From: Candidatus Thorarchaeota archaeon | Lineage (GTDB): Archaea > Asgardarchaeota > Thorarchaeia > Thorarchaeales > Thorarchaeaceae | Direction of reading: 5' to 3' | NCBI GenBank assembly: GCA_008080745.1 | Contig: SHMX01000012.1 | Span: 1-45,542, forward strand | Length of the DNA: 45,542 nucleotides | In this document: positions 14,685-22,258 of the stretch, one piece after another | Position numbering within the stretch: position 1 is the stretch's first letter | Layout of the letters: each line of letters begins with the position of its first letter | Made by a program: the position numbers and the translations under genes | The notes under the pieces: model-generated | What the model saw: the letters and a program-made list of their open reading frames with translations, nothing else | The model's database searches: none | Told to the model about the DNA's origin: nothing

Positions 14685-15134
14685 TCATTTCGCCTCCAGC
14701 TTTTGCTCCTTAATGTAGGTTCGGAGGTGAGCAGTATTTCTAAACGCATTACCTTTTGCTTTCAAATAGAGCATTCTGTAAACTCTAGGAGTGATAATTC
14801 CTTCACTTCTGAGTTTCTTTAGCTCCTTACGTAAAGGACGTATTTTTCGAATCCATCGGTCCTTACCGCTCAAGACAGATGTTGCTTTGCCTTTCTTAGT
14901 ACCAGGACCTCTCCGCTGCCCTTTCCGCTTCTGCTTTATTACGTGACGGGCTCTTCCACGACTAACGCCCTGTTTCTGTTTTGCTTGAATTGCACCTTCG
15001 TCAATGAGTCGGCGTATATCGTCTTTTGTGATAGCAAGTGAGATCTCATCAATGAAATCAGGATCACACCATACACGGGACATTCCAACTTTGAGAACTT
15101 GTGCAGCTAATCGTTTTTGTGTGGTGAGCTTCAT
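14685..15134 (-). CDS. rpl19e: Large ribosomal subunit protein eL19
   Basis: This 149-residue protein starts MKLTTQKRLAAQVLKVGMSR, the family N-terminus; a longer in-frame start overlapping L32e is rejected. Other motifs are VWCDPDFIDEISLAITKDD, the RRGPGTKKGKATS loop and WIRKIRPLRKELKKLR. It begins one base after the L32e stop. Confidence 0.95.
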   Translation of the reverse strand: MKLTTQKRLAAQVLKVGMSRVWCDPDFIDEISLAITKDDIRRLIDEGAIQAKQKQGVSRGRARHVIKQKRKGQRRGPGTKKGKATSVLSGKDRWIRKIRPLRKELKKLRSEGIITPRVYRMLYLKAKGNAFRNTAHLRTYIKEQKLEAK

Positions 15135-15135
15135 T

Positions 15136-16188
15136 CTAGTCAACCTCCAAGTCTTCCAAACCATCAAGTTCTGAGAAGATTTCCTCCTCGTCTAGTATCT
15201 CTGAAACACCCGGGTTAAGCACACGGAGTAACATTGCATCAGCTTTCTCAATGATAGCTTGACGCTTTTTACCCCCAACTGTTGCGCCAATTCTGATTGC
15301 GTGTATGTCAGGGTTGATTTCTTTCTCATCAATATCTTCAGGACGCTCAACACGTACCTCGATGTATCCCGAGGGATGAAGTCCTCGCACAGCCTTTGGT
15401 GTTCGATATCCTGATGACACCATTGCAATGCGACCTTTCTTCTTCTCACGTGTGGCGCTATCGATACCACGAACTTTTCTCCAGGAATCACTAACTCGCT
15501 TCCATCGATGAGCTTGCTCATGACGGAAGGCAGGTTTCCGCTTTTTCATTTCGGCAGAGATTCTTCGAAGTCTAGGATCATGAAGGGTTTCCCTGGTTGG
15601 AAATTCGGGTTCTTCCTTCTTTTTCTTCTCTTTCTTCTTCTTCTTTGGTTTGGGTTTTGGTGTGGGTTCAGCCTTTGGTTCCTTCTTTGGCTTTTCCTTT
15701 GGTTTAGGTTTAGCCTTAGGTGCTTCTTCCTCTTCTTTGGGAAGCATCTTCTTAGCTGCTGCTATCATCTTCTTTGCAGTAGCAGCGCCAACACCATCCA
15801 CTTTTTCTGCCAATTCTTTAGGATCTGCTTGAGATACCTTCAAGACCGATTTGTATCCAGCTGCTTTCAGACTCTCTACAGTAGAGGGTCCAACACCTGA
15901 AATATCTTGGAGTTCAGGCTTCTTTGTCTTCTTCGGCTCTTTCTTGGTTTTCTTAGCAGACTTTTTCGCTTTGGGCTTTGTATCTTTAGACTCTTCAGGA
16001 AGTAGCTTCTTTGCTGCTGCTATCATCTTCTTTGCAGTAGCAGCGCCAACACCTGAAACCTTCTCAGCCAACTCTTTAGGGTCAGCACGAGAGAGTTTCA
16101 GCACAGTCTTGTATCCAGCCTCTTCGAGGCTTTCAGCTGTGGAGGGGCCTACTCCCGGAATATCTGAAAGTTTGGGCTTCTTTGACAA
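15136..16188 (-). CDS. rpl32e: Large ribosomal subunit protein eL32 with duplicated helix-hairpin-helix N-terminal domain
   Basis: The last ~150 residues are L32e proper (FRHEQAHRWKRVSDSWRKVRG, ... SSGYRTPKAVRGLHPSGY). Before it lie about 200 extra residues: two HhH domains (IPGVGPSTAESLEEAGYK..VSGVGAATAKKMIAAAKK at about 9-62, and ISGVGPSTVESLKAAGYK..VDGVGAATAKKMIAAAKK at about 94-147), separated and followed by Lys/Pro-rich linkers (KPKAKKSAKKTKKEPKKTKK and KPKPKEKPKKEP). Single HhH extensions of L32e are known from haloarchaea; the tandem copy is unusual. A 41-base exact DNA repeat shows recent duplication or gene conversion. Confidence 0.93.
   Translation of the reverse strand: MSKKPKLSDIPGVGPSTAESLEEAGYKTVLKLSRADPKELAEKVSGVGAATAKKMIAAAKKLLPEESKDTKPKAKKSAKKTKKEPKKTKKPELQDISGVGPSTVESLKAAGYKSVLKVSQADPKELAEKVDGVGAATAKKMIAAAKKMLPKEEEEAPKAKPKPKEKPKKEPKAEPTPKPKPKKKKKEKKKKEEPEFPTRETLHDPRLRRISAEMKKRKPAFRHEQAHRWKRVSDSWRKVRGIDSATREKKKGRIAMVSSGYRTPKAVRGLHPSGYIEVRVERPEDIDEKEINPDIHAIRIGATVGGKKRQAIIEKADAMLLRVLNPGVSEILDEEEIFSELDGLEDLEVD
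15755..15795 (-). repeat. 41-base direct repeat, copy 2, within L32e
   Basis: An exact 41-base match to 16013-16053. It encodes the second GVGAATAKKMIAAAK of the tandem HhH domains. Confidence 0.9.
16013..16053 (-). repeat. 41-base direct repeat, copy 1, within L32e
   Basis: An exact 41-base match to 15755-15795, lying 258 bases away. It encodes the first GVGAATAKKMIAAAK. Flanking parts of the two domains have diverged more. Confidence 0.9.
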
Positions 16189-16201
16189 TTATCTCGCCTC
16201 C

Positions 16202-16765
16202 TTATACTATCGATTTCACACTTTCGCCCTTTCTCTTCCTGATGACATAGATACCATCCATGAAGACACGTCGGTCTTTATCACGAATCTTACAGGCAAG
16301 CTGAATATTAGCAGCACTCTGAGATACATGTTCAATATCGATGCCACTGATTATGACATCATCTTCGGTGATCTCTAATTTGACATCACCAATTAGACGG
16401 GCGGTTCTAACACCTCGTTCACCGATGAAGTTCTTAATCAGGACCTCCTGGCCTCTTTGTTCTACAGTAATTGGAAAGTGACTATAGACAATCTTCATTT
16501 CATAGGTATAACCATGGGTCACGCCAACGAACATATTTCTCAAGTGTGCGATTATTGTTCCAACAAGAGCTCGAGTCTTCTTTCTACTAATGAAAGTAGT
16601 AGCTACAACCTCGTTATTCTCGATTTCTATTCGAGTCTGTGGTTCAGGGAAGGATCGCTCCAATGTACCAAGAGGTCCACTGACAGTCAACTTACTTCCT
16701 TCTAAGACTACTTTACAGTCTTCTGGAATTTCAATCCGTTTTTCGTAAACCGCTTTATTAGACAT
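16202..16765 (-). CDS. rpl6: Large ribosomal subunit protein uL6
   Basis: A 187-residue L6 with two related alpha/beta domains. Signatures are the N-terminal EIPEDCKVVLEGSKLTVSG, GVTHGYTYEMKIVYSHFPI in the middle, and the C-terminal SQSAANIQLACKIRDKDRRVFMDGIYV. It supports the factor-binding region of the large subunit. The gene lies 14 bases after S8 and 13 before L32e. Confidence 0.95.
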   Translation of the reverse strand: MSNKAVYEKRIEIPEDCKVVLEGSKLTVSGPLGTLERSFPEPQTRIEIENNEVVATTFISRKKTRALVGTIIAHLRNMFVGVTHGYTYEMKIVYSHFPITVEQRGQEVLIKNFIGERGVRTARLIGDVKLEITEDDVIISGIDIEHVSQSAANIQLACKIRDKDRRVFMDGIYVIRKRKGESVKSIV

Positions 16766-16779
16766 TTGTCAGTTCTCCT

Positions 16780-17172
16780 CTAATACACATATGCGAGCAA
16801 TCGGCCTCCGATTCCTCGGCTCTTTGCATCATTATGGGTCATTACGCCTTGGGGGGTCGTAACTATCAGTATACCATAGTTGTAGGCTGGAAGATACCGC
16901 TTCTCAAACCTCTCAAATCCATCACGTTTGACAGGATATCGAGGCTTGATGACTCCACACTTGTTGGTGCGGCCCATAAGCTGTATTCGAAATCTGCCCG
17001 ACTTCCCATCGTCTATCTGCTCAAACTCGCCAATATATCCCTTCAACTGCATAACCTGCAGCACTCGTTCAATCAGGCTAGAAGCTGGAGCAATGATAAC
17101 TTCCGGCTTACCCACTAATTCACTATTATAGATGCTAGACATTGCATCTGCCAATGGGTCTAGTAATGTCAT
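16780..17172 (-). CDS. rps8: Small ribosomal subunit protein uS8
   Basis: A 130-residue archaeal S8, a primary binder of the central domain of 16S rRNA. Motifs are [20 protein letters not shown] at the N-terminus and [18 protein letters not shown].. [11 protein letters not shown] at the C-terminus, the latter being the diagnostic RNA-binding end. Confidence 0.96.
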   Translation of the reverse strand: MTLLDPLADAMSSIYNSELVGKPEVIIAPASSLIERVLQVMQLKGYIGEFEQIDDGKSGRFRIQLMGRTNKCGVIKPRYPVKRDGFERFEKRYLPAYNYGILIVTTPQGVMTHNDAKSRGIGGRLLAYVY

Positions 17173-17187
17173 TCTTGTTAGACCTCC

Positions 17188-17355
17188 CTAGCTATATTTC
17201 TTGAAACCTATCTTCTCTGCTGTTTCTCTAAAACAGCGTCGGCACATATACAGGCCATAGGAACGGATGATGCCTCGGTGTGTTCCGCAGCGGATACAGG
17301 ACCTGCTGCCCTTTCCCATCTTTTTGCGTTTCTTTCCACGTTCTTTCTTACTCAT
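17188..17355 (-). CDS. rps14: Small ribosomal subunit protein uS14, zinc type
   Basis: A short gene of 55 residues, read directly from the sequence between L5 and S8: a basic N-terminus ([19 protein letters not shown]) followed by the zinc motif CIRCG ... CRRCF and the C-terminal [14 protein letters not shown]. That is the C+ form of S14 usual in archaea. Two adjacent ATG codons (17358 and 17355) are possible starts; GAGGTGA is better spaced for the second. Confidence 0.95.
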   Translation of the reverse strand: MSKKERGKKRKKMGKGSRSCIRCGTHRGIIRSYGLYMCRRCFRETAEKIGFKKYS

Positions 17356-17366
17356 CATCGTTCACC

Positions 17367-17951
17367 TCAAAATAGATAGGTCCTCTCACGTTCTTTCTCA
17401 AGGATCTCTATTCCGAACTTTTCCTTGATGAAGACCATTGATTCTTCTGGTGTCATTCTGTGTCTCCAAGGGACTTTCTGTCTCCTGCGACGTCTACGTT
17501 TCACTCTGAAACCAGGACGCTCAACACAGACTGTGATATTCATTCCTTGAATTCCTAATTGTGGATCGTACTTGACATCGGGAATGTCAATATGCTCACT
17601 AATACCGAAAGCAAAATTGCCATCATCGTCCCAATTCTTGAATAACAGTATGTTATCCTTGGCTTCCAAGGCTTTCTTGAGAAACTCTTCCGCCAAATCG
17701 TCTCGAAGGGTAACTCGGACGGCAATTGGCTCTCTTCGACGTATACCGAAATCACGTACAGTTTGTTTTGCACGGGACACTACTGGAGTTTGACCTGTTA
17801 GGTCTTCCAAGATAGTAGTAGCTCTTTCAAGGACACCTCCGCCACCTGTACACATATCAACTACGACTTTCTCAATCTTGGGTTTTCTCATCGGAGAGTA
17901 TTCCCATTCTTGGACGTATAGATCAGCGTTAGGTAACTCAATCTCACTCAT
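17367..17951 (-). CDS. rpl5: Large ribosomal subunit protein uL5
   Basis: A 194-residue L5, which binds 5S rRNA and contacts the P-site tRNA. Motifs: PMRKPKIEKVVVDMCTGGGG, TGQTPVVSRAKQTVRDFGIR, the central FAFGISEHIDIP and NITVCVERPGFRVKRRRRRR. Its ATG overlaps the S4e stop by one base. Confidence 0.95.
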   Translation of the reverse strand: MSEIELPNADLYVQEWEYSPMRKPKIEKVVVDMCTGGGGVLERATTILEDLTGQTPVVSRAKQTVRDFGIRRREPIAVRVTLRDDLAEEFLKKALEAKDNILLFKNWDDDGNFAFGISEHIDIPDVKYDPQLGIQGMNITVCVERPGFRVKRRRRRRQKVPWRHRMTPEESMVFIKEKFGIEILEKERERTYLF

Positions 17952-18703
17952 TAGCTAGAGCCTCCTTCGGGACCAAGACTCACAACAGGCTTGTCCTTGC
18001 CGATAACAAAGACATAATCAAGTGCTGTTTGAAGGCGATTGCCTTCAGAGTCTTGTATTGTAACAGTACTTGCATGGGTCCCGTATCGTTTCTCAATCTC
18101 TACAATACGACCTTGTATACCAACGTTCTTACCTTGTGTAACTAATGCATGCACACCAGTATCAAGAGATATCGACTCGCTGACATCCTGGTCAGGAATT
18201 GTAATCTTCAATGTATCAAGAGTTTTGTAATCTGATGCATCATGTCCTTCAGGAAGAAGGATATTTCTGCCATCATGAAGGGTAATCTGCAATTTACCTC
18301 CTGATACCATCATCTTCCTTTCAATTCTGCAGAGCTTGAATTTTGCCTCTGCTTCATCAATAGGAACCAATAGGAATCCGCCACGGTGTTTTGGCAATAA
18401 ACGATATTTCTCACCCGAGTTTTCAATCTCAATCACATCCATCAGACCAACAGGATAGCGACCATCTTTTCGGGTTCTTCCGTCAACGGTTACTTGACCA
18501 CTGGAGAGTATTGCTTTGACTTCACGCATATTCTCTGCGTATCCAAGGATTTCCCGAAGAACAATAGCTAAAGTTAGACTATTTTCTTTAGGATGAGGAC
18601 CGGGAATCGGTCTGGTTATGAACTTCCCGTGTTTCCTTTTTATTGGCCAATGCCTTGGCGCAGGTAGGCGCTTTAGATGTTTTTTCTGGCCTCGTCGTAC
18701 CAT
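17951..18703 (-). CDS. rps4e: Small ribosomal subunit protein eS4
   Basis: A 250-residue S4e protein with an N-terminal basic part (MVRRGQKKHLKRLPAPRHWP), an S4-like RNA-binding domain (REVKAILSSGQVTVDGRTRK), a central beta domain and a KOW motif (VGIQGRIVEIEKRYGTHAST). This protein has no bacterial homologue and marks the operon as archaeal. Confidence 0.96.
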   Translation of the reverse strand: MVRRGQKKHLKRLPAPRHWPIKRKHGKFITRPIPGPHPKENSLTLAIVLREILGYAENMREVKAILSSGQVTVDGRTRKDGRYPVGLMDVIEIENSGEKYRLLPKHRGGFLLVPIDEAEAKFKLCRIERKMMVSGGKLQITLHDGRNILLPEGHDASDYKTLDTLKITIPDQDVSESISLDTGVHALVTQGKNVGIQGRIVEIEKRYGTHASTVTIQDSEGNRLQTALDYVFVIGKDKPVVSLGPEGGSS

Positions 18704-18705
18704 AA

Positions 18706-19092
18706 TTATTCACTCTCCGCAATTTCAAGTATTTTCTTCTCGATTATCGCTCTGCGATCATCGTCTAATTCTAATTTCACCAGCATCAAATTGGACGGAT
18801 GAATTGGAATTTGGACCTCCTTCCCATCTGCCTTTGTTGTACTAGCGTTGTCCAAATAGACTAGGGCTTTAGTATAGTCGATTCGTACAATCTTTCCTTC
18901 TGTATCTCTGAATTGTCCCCGCATGACTCGTACGAGGTCGCCTTTCCTTGCAACAAGAGATCTAAGACCATATTCCTCACGAAGGAATTCATCCAATCGG
19001 CAACGTAGTAGTTTCTTATGCTCATGAATGGATGATTTGCGTAGGAATCGCCTCTGTTTGCGTGGGGATTTTGAACTTGGTTTCTTTGCCAT
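18706..19092 (-). CDS. rpl24: Large ribosomal subunit protein uL24
   Basis: A 128-residue L24, an assembly-initiating protein near the tunnel exit. It contains the KOW motif RKGDLVRVMRGQFRDTEGKI and the archaeal/eukaryotic N-terminal SSKSPRKQRRFLRKSSIHEH. It lies two bases before S4e and 11 after L14. Confidence 0.95.
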   Translation of the reverse strand: MAKKPSSKSPRKQRRFLRKSSIHEHKKLLRCRLDEFLREEYGLRSLVARKGDLVRVMRGQFRDTEGKIVRIDYTKALVYLDNASTTKADGKEVQIPIHPSNLMLVKLELDDDRRAIIEKKILEIAESE

Positions 19093-19103
19093 CTATATCA
19101 ACC

Positions 19104-19526
19104 TCATACAATTTTCGATGCAATAGCAGCAACACGTGGATACTTCAGAGTGACTTCACGGGCCATGGGGCCTCGAAGTTCGGACCCTTGGGGTTCTCCA
19201 CCAGGCTTCACCAATACTGCAGCATTATCTTCGAATTGCATCCACGTCCCATCTGGTCTGCGGAAAATCTTTCTCTGTCGCACGATAATTGCGATGAAGA
19301 CTTGTTTGCGTAATTCTTGTTTTCCTTTTGTAACTGCAACGCTAACTGTGTCACCAATACCAGCTTTTGCAAGTCTGCGTAGACGTCCTTGGTATCCCAT
19401 AACACCAATAATCTGGAGTTCTTTTGCACCAGAGTTATCTGCACAAGTAATCTTTGCTCCAACAGGCAGACCACGTGCAATTCGTGGAACGAATTTTCTA
19501 ATACCTCTTCCAACTTTTCTCGACAA
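19104..19526 (-). CDS. rpl14: Large ribosomal subunit protein uL14
   Basis: A 140-residue L14 with GAKITCADNSGAKELQIIGV, GDTVSVAVTKGKQELRKQV and the C-terminal GPMAREVTLKYPRVAAIASK. It lies at the subunit interface. It follows S17 by three bases. Confidence 0.96.
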   Translation of the reverse strand: MSRKVGRGIRKFVPRIARGLPVGAKITCADNSGAKELQIIGVMGYQGRLRRLAKAGIGDTVSVAVTKGKQELRKQVFIAIIVRQRKIFRRPDGTWMQFEDNAAVLVKPGGEPQGSELRGPMAREVTLKYPRVAAIASKIV

Positions 19527-19529
19527 TGG

Positions 19530-19892
19530 TTATTCCTCCTTTATCTCCGCAGGGGTGACATGGATTACGACCGAAGAGATTGTCTTGCTTATTGGTCTGC
19601 ATTCTGCGACTCGTACATAATCTCCAGCCTTGACATCAATACAAGATGGGAGATAGGCATGTTTTTTCGTTCTGCGTCGTTCGTACCGCATGAATTTCTT
19701 TACCAATGCAATGTAGTCAGTCTGGTACGTGATTGCTTTATGCATCTTAGTGCTTGTCACAATACCTTCCATGAGTCTACCGCGTACTGGTAGATTACCA
19801 TGAAATGGGCAATTAGGGTCATCACATATTTTCTCTGGAGGATTGACCCCAGCAATACCGATGTTACGAACTTTCTGTTTATCCTTCGCCAT
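19530..19892 (-). CDS. rps17: Small ribosomal subunit protein uS17
   Basis: A 120-residue archaeal S17 with NIGIAGVNPPEKICDDPNCP (the archaeal/eukaryotic N-terminal extension), the OB-fold with GIVTSTKMHKAITYQTDY, and the C-terminal DYVRVAECRPISKTISSVV. The ATG at 19892 avoids overlapping the Rpp29 stop; another ATG three codons earlier is possible. Confidence 0.95.
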   Translation of the reverse strand: MAKDKQKVRNIGIAGVNPPEKICDDPNCPFHGNLPVRGRLMEGIVTSTKMHKAITYQTDYIALVKKFMRYERRRTKKHAYLPSCIDVKAGDYVRVAECRPISKTISSVVIHVTPAEIKEE

Positions 19893-19894
19893 CT

Positions 19895-20179
19895 TTACCA
19901 TCTCCTACTGAGGCGTTTCTTCAATCGATCCTCAGGGCGTCCCTGTAGATACTCGCCATCAACGCGGACGACGGTTCTATCAGGTAGTGTAATATCAAAG
20001 ACACAGACACTCTTTGGCAACAATACATTACCAGTGTCGGTATCTAGTGTAATCATCTCTTTTGACTCACCAATGATTTTTCCAGACCTACAGATGAGAG
20101 TAGGGTCCCGTGAATCACAGACATGGGCCTTTAGGCCAACAAGCTCGTGGCCAATTAGATTTCGTGGAGTAATTGTCAT
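19895..20179 (-). CDS. rnp1: RNase P protein component Rpp29 (Rnp1)
   Basis: A 94-residue subunit of archaeal RNase P, which binds the catalytic RNA. The Sm-like barrel is seen in ITPRNLIGHELVGLKAHVCD, SGKIIGESKEMITLDT and LPKSVCVFDITLPDRTVVRV. Placement between L29 and S17 is standard in archaea. Its ATG overlaps the L29 stop (ATGA). The matching RNase P RNA gene lies about 15 kb away in this window. Confidence 0.95.
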   Translation of the reverse strand: MTITPRNLIGHELVGLKAHVCDSRDPTLICRSGKIIGESKEMITLDTDTGNVLLPKSVCVFDITLPDRTVVRVDGEYLQGRPEDRLKKRLSRRW

Positions 20180-20388
20180 CTCTCAAGCCCCAGTTCTTCT
20201 TCTCGTTGGACGGTGAGTATTCTCGCGATTGCTTTCTTAATGATTCGAGTTCGATAGGGGTTCTCAGTACCGCCGCCGGTTGCTAGAGAAATTCTCTCGC
20301 TAGAGAGCTCATCATATAGTTCCTCAAGCCTCTTCTGACGTTCTGCAGGAGTGAGTTTTCGAATATCTTTGGCTGTTAGTTGTGGCAT
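20176..20388 (-). CDS. rpl29: Large ribosomal subunit protein uL29
   Basis: A 70-residue two-helix L29 near the tunnel exit: LTAKDIRKLTPAERQKRLEE and RTRIIKKAIARILTVQREEE, with the GGGTENPYRTR turn. It overlaps S3 upstream (TAATG) and Rpp29 downstream (ATGA). Confidence 0.95.
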   Translation of the reverse strand: MPQLTAKDIRKLTPAERQKRLEELYDELSSERISLATGGGTENPYRTRIIKKAIARILTVQREEELGLER

Positions 20389-21248
20389 TATTCTTCGCCT
20401 CCATCAGATTCTACTGATTCAGCCGACTCGGCTGATTCTTCATCTTCATTCGATTCCTCAGTGCTCTCTTCTGCTACTTCCTCTTCTTCCTCGATTAGTT
20501 CAAGACCATCAAGTTCTTCGAGTTCTCGAAGCTCATCAATGTCGGTTATACCCTCAAGGGTTTCCTCAACTTCGTCCTCTTCTGCGGCTTCAGCCTCTTC
20601 TTCCTCTTCTTCTGGAGGTTTGACAAGAGTTGGTTGAGGTTCTTTACGAGGCTTTGGTTTCTTGACTGTAATAACCCCAGGTAACTTTGTTTCAGGACGC
20701 ATAATGCGAACCTTGATACCAATAACACCTGGTTTTAGTACAGCAATATCATCGGACTCGTCAACAAAGGTTGTTGCGGGTTGTCCAGTCTTTGCGATAG
20801 TACCCTGTTTGAACTTCTGATACCTTGCACGTCGGCTTGAGAGCTTTCCTTTTACGATAATCTCGCATCCGATTGCACCAGCACGCATGACCCGTCGAAG
20901 CACCCAATAAGCCATCCTTCTGAATCGAACGCCACGTTCGAGTTGTCTAGCAAGGCGAGATGCCATAACTTGAGCACTGAGCCAGGGGTTATCGATTTCG
21001 TTGACTTCAACCTGAACATTCTCAATTCCAAATTCGGTTTCAAGAATATAGGTCAGTTCACGAATCTTTGATCCTCGTCGTCCAATCACAACACCCGGAC
21101 GAGATGCATGTATGACAATCTCGGTTCTCATGGGCATCTTTCTAATCTCGCATCCACCATATCCAGCCGAGTTGAGTTCTCGCGTGAGAAATTCATCAAT
21201 CTTGAGGGTACGAGTGTTCTGCTCGATAAAGTACTTGATTGCCGACAT
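20388..21248 (-). CDS. rps3: Small ribosomal subunit protein uS3 with acidic C-terminal tail
   Basis: S3 lines the mRNA entry. The KH domain has VIHASRPGVVIGRRGSKIRE (GxxG loop GRRG) at about 50-70, followed by the C-terminal S3 domain with ARRARYQKFKQGTIAKTGQP. Residues beyond about 215 form a tail of roughly 70 residues, very rich in Glu, Asp and Ser, with almost no basic residues. Archaeal S3 often has some extension, but this is long. The tail is probably disordered; it could chaperone basic ribosomal proteins, which is inference. Confidence 0.95.
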   Translation of the reverse strand: MSAIKYFIEQNTRTLKIDEFLTRELNSAGYGGCEIRKMPMRTEIVIHASRPGVVIGRRGSKIRELTYILETEFGIENVQVEVNEIDNPWLSAQVMASRLARQLERGVRFRRMAYWVLRRVMRAGAIGCEIIVKGKLSSRRARYQKFKQGTIAKTGQPATTFVDESDDIAVLKPGVIGIKVRIMRPETKLPGVITVKKPKPRKEPQPTLVKPPEEEEEEAEAAEEDEVEETLEGITDIDELRELEELDGLELIEEEEEVAEESTEESNEDEESAESAESVESDGGEE

Positions 21249-21713
21249 TTAGGCCACCTCTTCTAGTACAATCTCTACGTGTGTGGTGTTCTCAAAATAT
21301 GGAGAACTTCTACCAAAGGCTCGTTCAATGAACGCCTTGTAGGTTCGTCCACGGTGTGCAGCTGCGTGCATGACTCTTAACCTGTCAATATCCAGGCCTT
21401 TGTTGTCAGCATTAGCCTCAGCATTCCTGACGATTTTTAGGATCATCTGAGCGGGCTTCACCGGATGTCCACCTGAAGGCCATTTCTTCATTCCTGAATG
21501 GTGACCTCTCTTTTTCTTGTGGCGTCTGTAAGGAACCCATGCTTTTTCCTCAATTACGGCCTCAAGATAGTCTATTGCCTTGTCCAGCATCATTCCTTTG
21601 ATGGCCTTACATACCTCTCTCGAGAACTTTGGGGAACAACGCATATTCCTACCGCTAGCTATAGCGGTCCTATCTGGGTCAATGCCTATTATTGAATATC
21701 TATACGATGGCAT
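21249..21713 (-). CDS. rpl22: Large ribosomal subunit protein uL22
   Basis: A 154-residue archaeal L22, which lines the exit tunnel. Motifs: SPKFSREVCKAIKGMMLDKA, VPYRRHKKKRGHHSG in the archaeal extension, KMILKIVRNAEANA-type helix, and RLRVMHAAAHRGRTYKAFIE. It is the first gene of the long operon here; in most archaea S19, L2, L23, L4 and L3 precede it. It has a leader of about 185 bases with strong hairpins. Confidence 0.95.
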   Translation of the reverse strand: MPSYRYSIIGIDPDRTAIASGRNMRCSPKFSREVCKAIKGMMLDKAIDYLEAVIEEKAWVPYRRHKKKRGHHSGMKKWPSGGHPVKPAQMILKIVRNAEANADNKGLDIDRLRVMHAAAHRGRTYKAFIERAFGRSSPYFENTTHVEIVLEEVA

Positions 21714-21736
21714 AGTGCCTCACTTCCGGTTATCTT

Positions 21737-21858
21737 GACTTGTGTGCGCTCACTTTCTGAGCAAGTCTTAGTCAAATGGCACCCTCGGACTAACCACTTC
21801 GAATCAGGACCCGGCACGCGTCTGCAGACGGTTCTCGCGAGCAGAACTAGCTGTCTGC
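21737..21858 (-). promoter_or_regulatory. Structured 5' leader of the L22 operon
   Basis: Between the candidate promoter and the L22 ATG lie two strong hairpins. The first (21824-21858) pairs GCAGAC with GTCTGC and, inside, GTTCT with AGAAC. The second (21737-21767) pairs GACTTG with CAAGTC and, inside, GCTCA with TGAGC. It ends 23 bases before the start codon. The layout resembles ribosomal-protein leaders that bind a product of the operon; no such archaeal class is known to me for L22. Confidence 0.45.
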
Positions 21859-21923
21859 ACTGCTCCGTTGATTCTGAAACAGTCGTCTTTAGAGAGCAAC
21901 TACTCAAAGCCCGACGAACTTCA

Positions 21924-21933
21924 CATTTAAGGC
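21924..21933 (-). promoter_or_regulatory. Candidate TATA box of the L22 operon
   Basis: GCCTTAAATG on the minus strand fits the CTTAAA-type boxes of this genome. Transcription about 25 bases downstream would start near 21900 and give a leader of about 185 bases. Confidence 0.45.
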
Positions 21934-22028
21934 TTACGAAAGAACAGGAAAAATCAACGATTTTTGGAATGAGTTACCAAGTTCTCTGTATCGTTGGCTT
22001 TTTTGACGGAAAAACGGAGATGAAGTGG

Positions 22029-22141
22029 CGCCCAGGATGGGATTCGAACTCATGCCTCCAAAAGGAGAGCAGCTGCCTGATCGTAAAGCCACTAGGCAAT
22101 TCGATTCCAGGCTGCCGCCGTAACCGCTTGGCTACCTGGGC
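22029..22141 (-). tRNA. tRNA-Ser (anticodon GGA) with intron; CCA at 22026-22028
   Basis: The acceptor GCCCAGG pairs with CCUGGGC; D-arm GCC..GGC; anticodon stem GCAGC/GCUGC with loop CUGGAA-A; long variable arm CUCC UUUU GGAG; T-arm AUGAG UUCGAAU CCCAU. The anticodon GGA (complement of 22106-22108) and the long variable arm identify Ser(UCC/UCU). A 30-base intron (22075-22104) lies after position 37. It forms a bulge-helix-bulge: central helix CUGG/UCAG, bulges AAU and GCA cut after their second base. Mature length is 83. The T-stem has one A-C mismatch. CCA is encoded. Confidence 0.92.
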
Positions 22142-22166
22142 ATTTTGACCCCAACAAACAAGTGAA

Positions 22167-22174
22167 GATATAAG
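22167..22174 (-). promoter_or_regulatory. TATA box of tRNA-Ser
   Basis: CTTATATC on the minus strand lies 26-33 bases before the first base of the tRNA, the expected distance for a start just upstream of it. Confidence 0.65.
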
Positions 22175-22200
22175 CATGACGCTGTTGCAAGAAATTAATA

Positions 22201-22220
22201 TTTAGAACACGTGTTCTAAA
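22201..22220. promoter_or_regulatory. Perfect 20-base palindrome
   Basis: TTTAGAACACGTGTTCTAAA is its own reverse complement. It lies 26 bases upstream of the tRNA-Ser TATA box and downstream of the asparaginase gene, whose T-run terminator overlaps its edge (TTTTTTAG on the minus strand). It may be an operator for the tRNA promoter or part of a terminator hairpin. Confidence 0.45.
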
Positions 22221-22258
22221 AAACCTGGATGAAGATTCACATAATCCAACCGTTGAAA

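Noticed and set aside
15508-15900. Plus-strand Phe/Leu-rich ORF opposite L32e, looking like a membrane protein
   Set aside because: It is the complement of the Lys-rich linkers (AAG/AAA read as CTT/TTT).
20351-20637. Plus-strand Ser/Leu-rich ORFs opposite S3
   Set aside because: They are mirror frames of the Glu/Asp/Ser-rich S3 tail.
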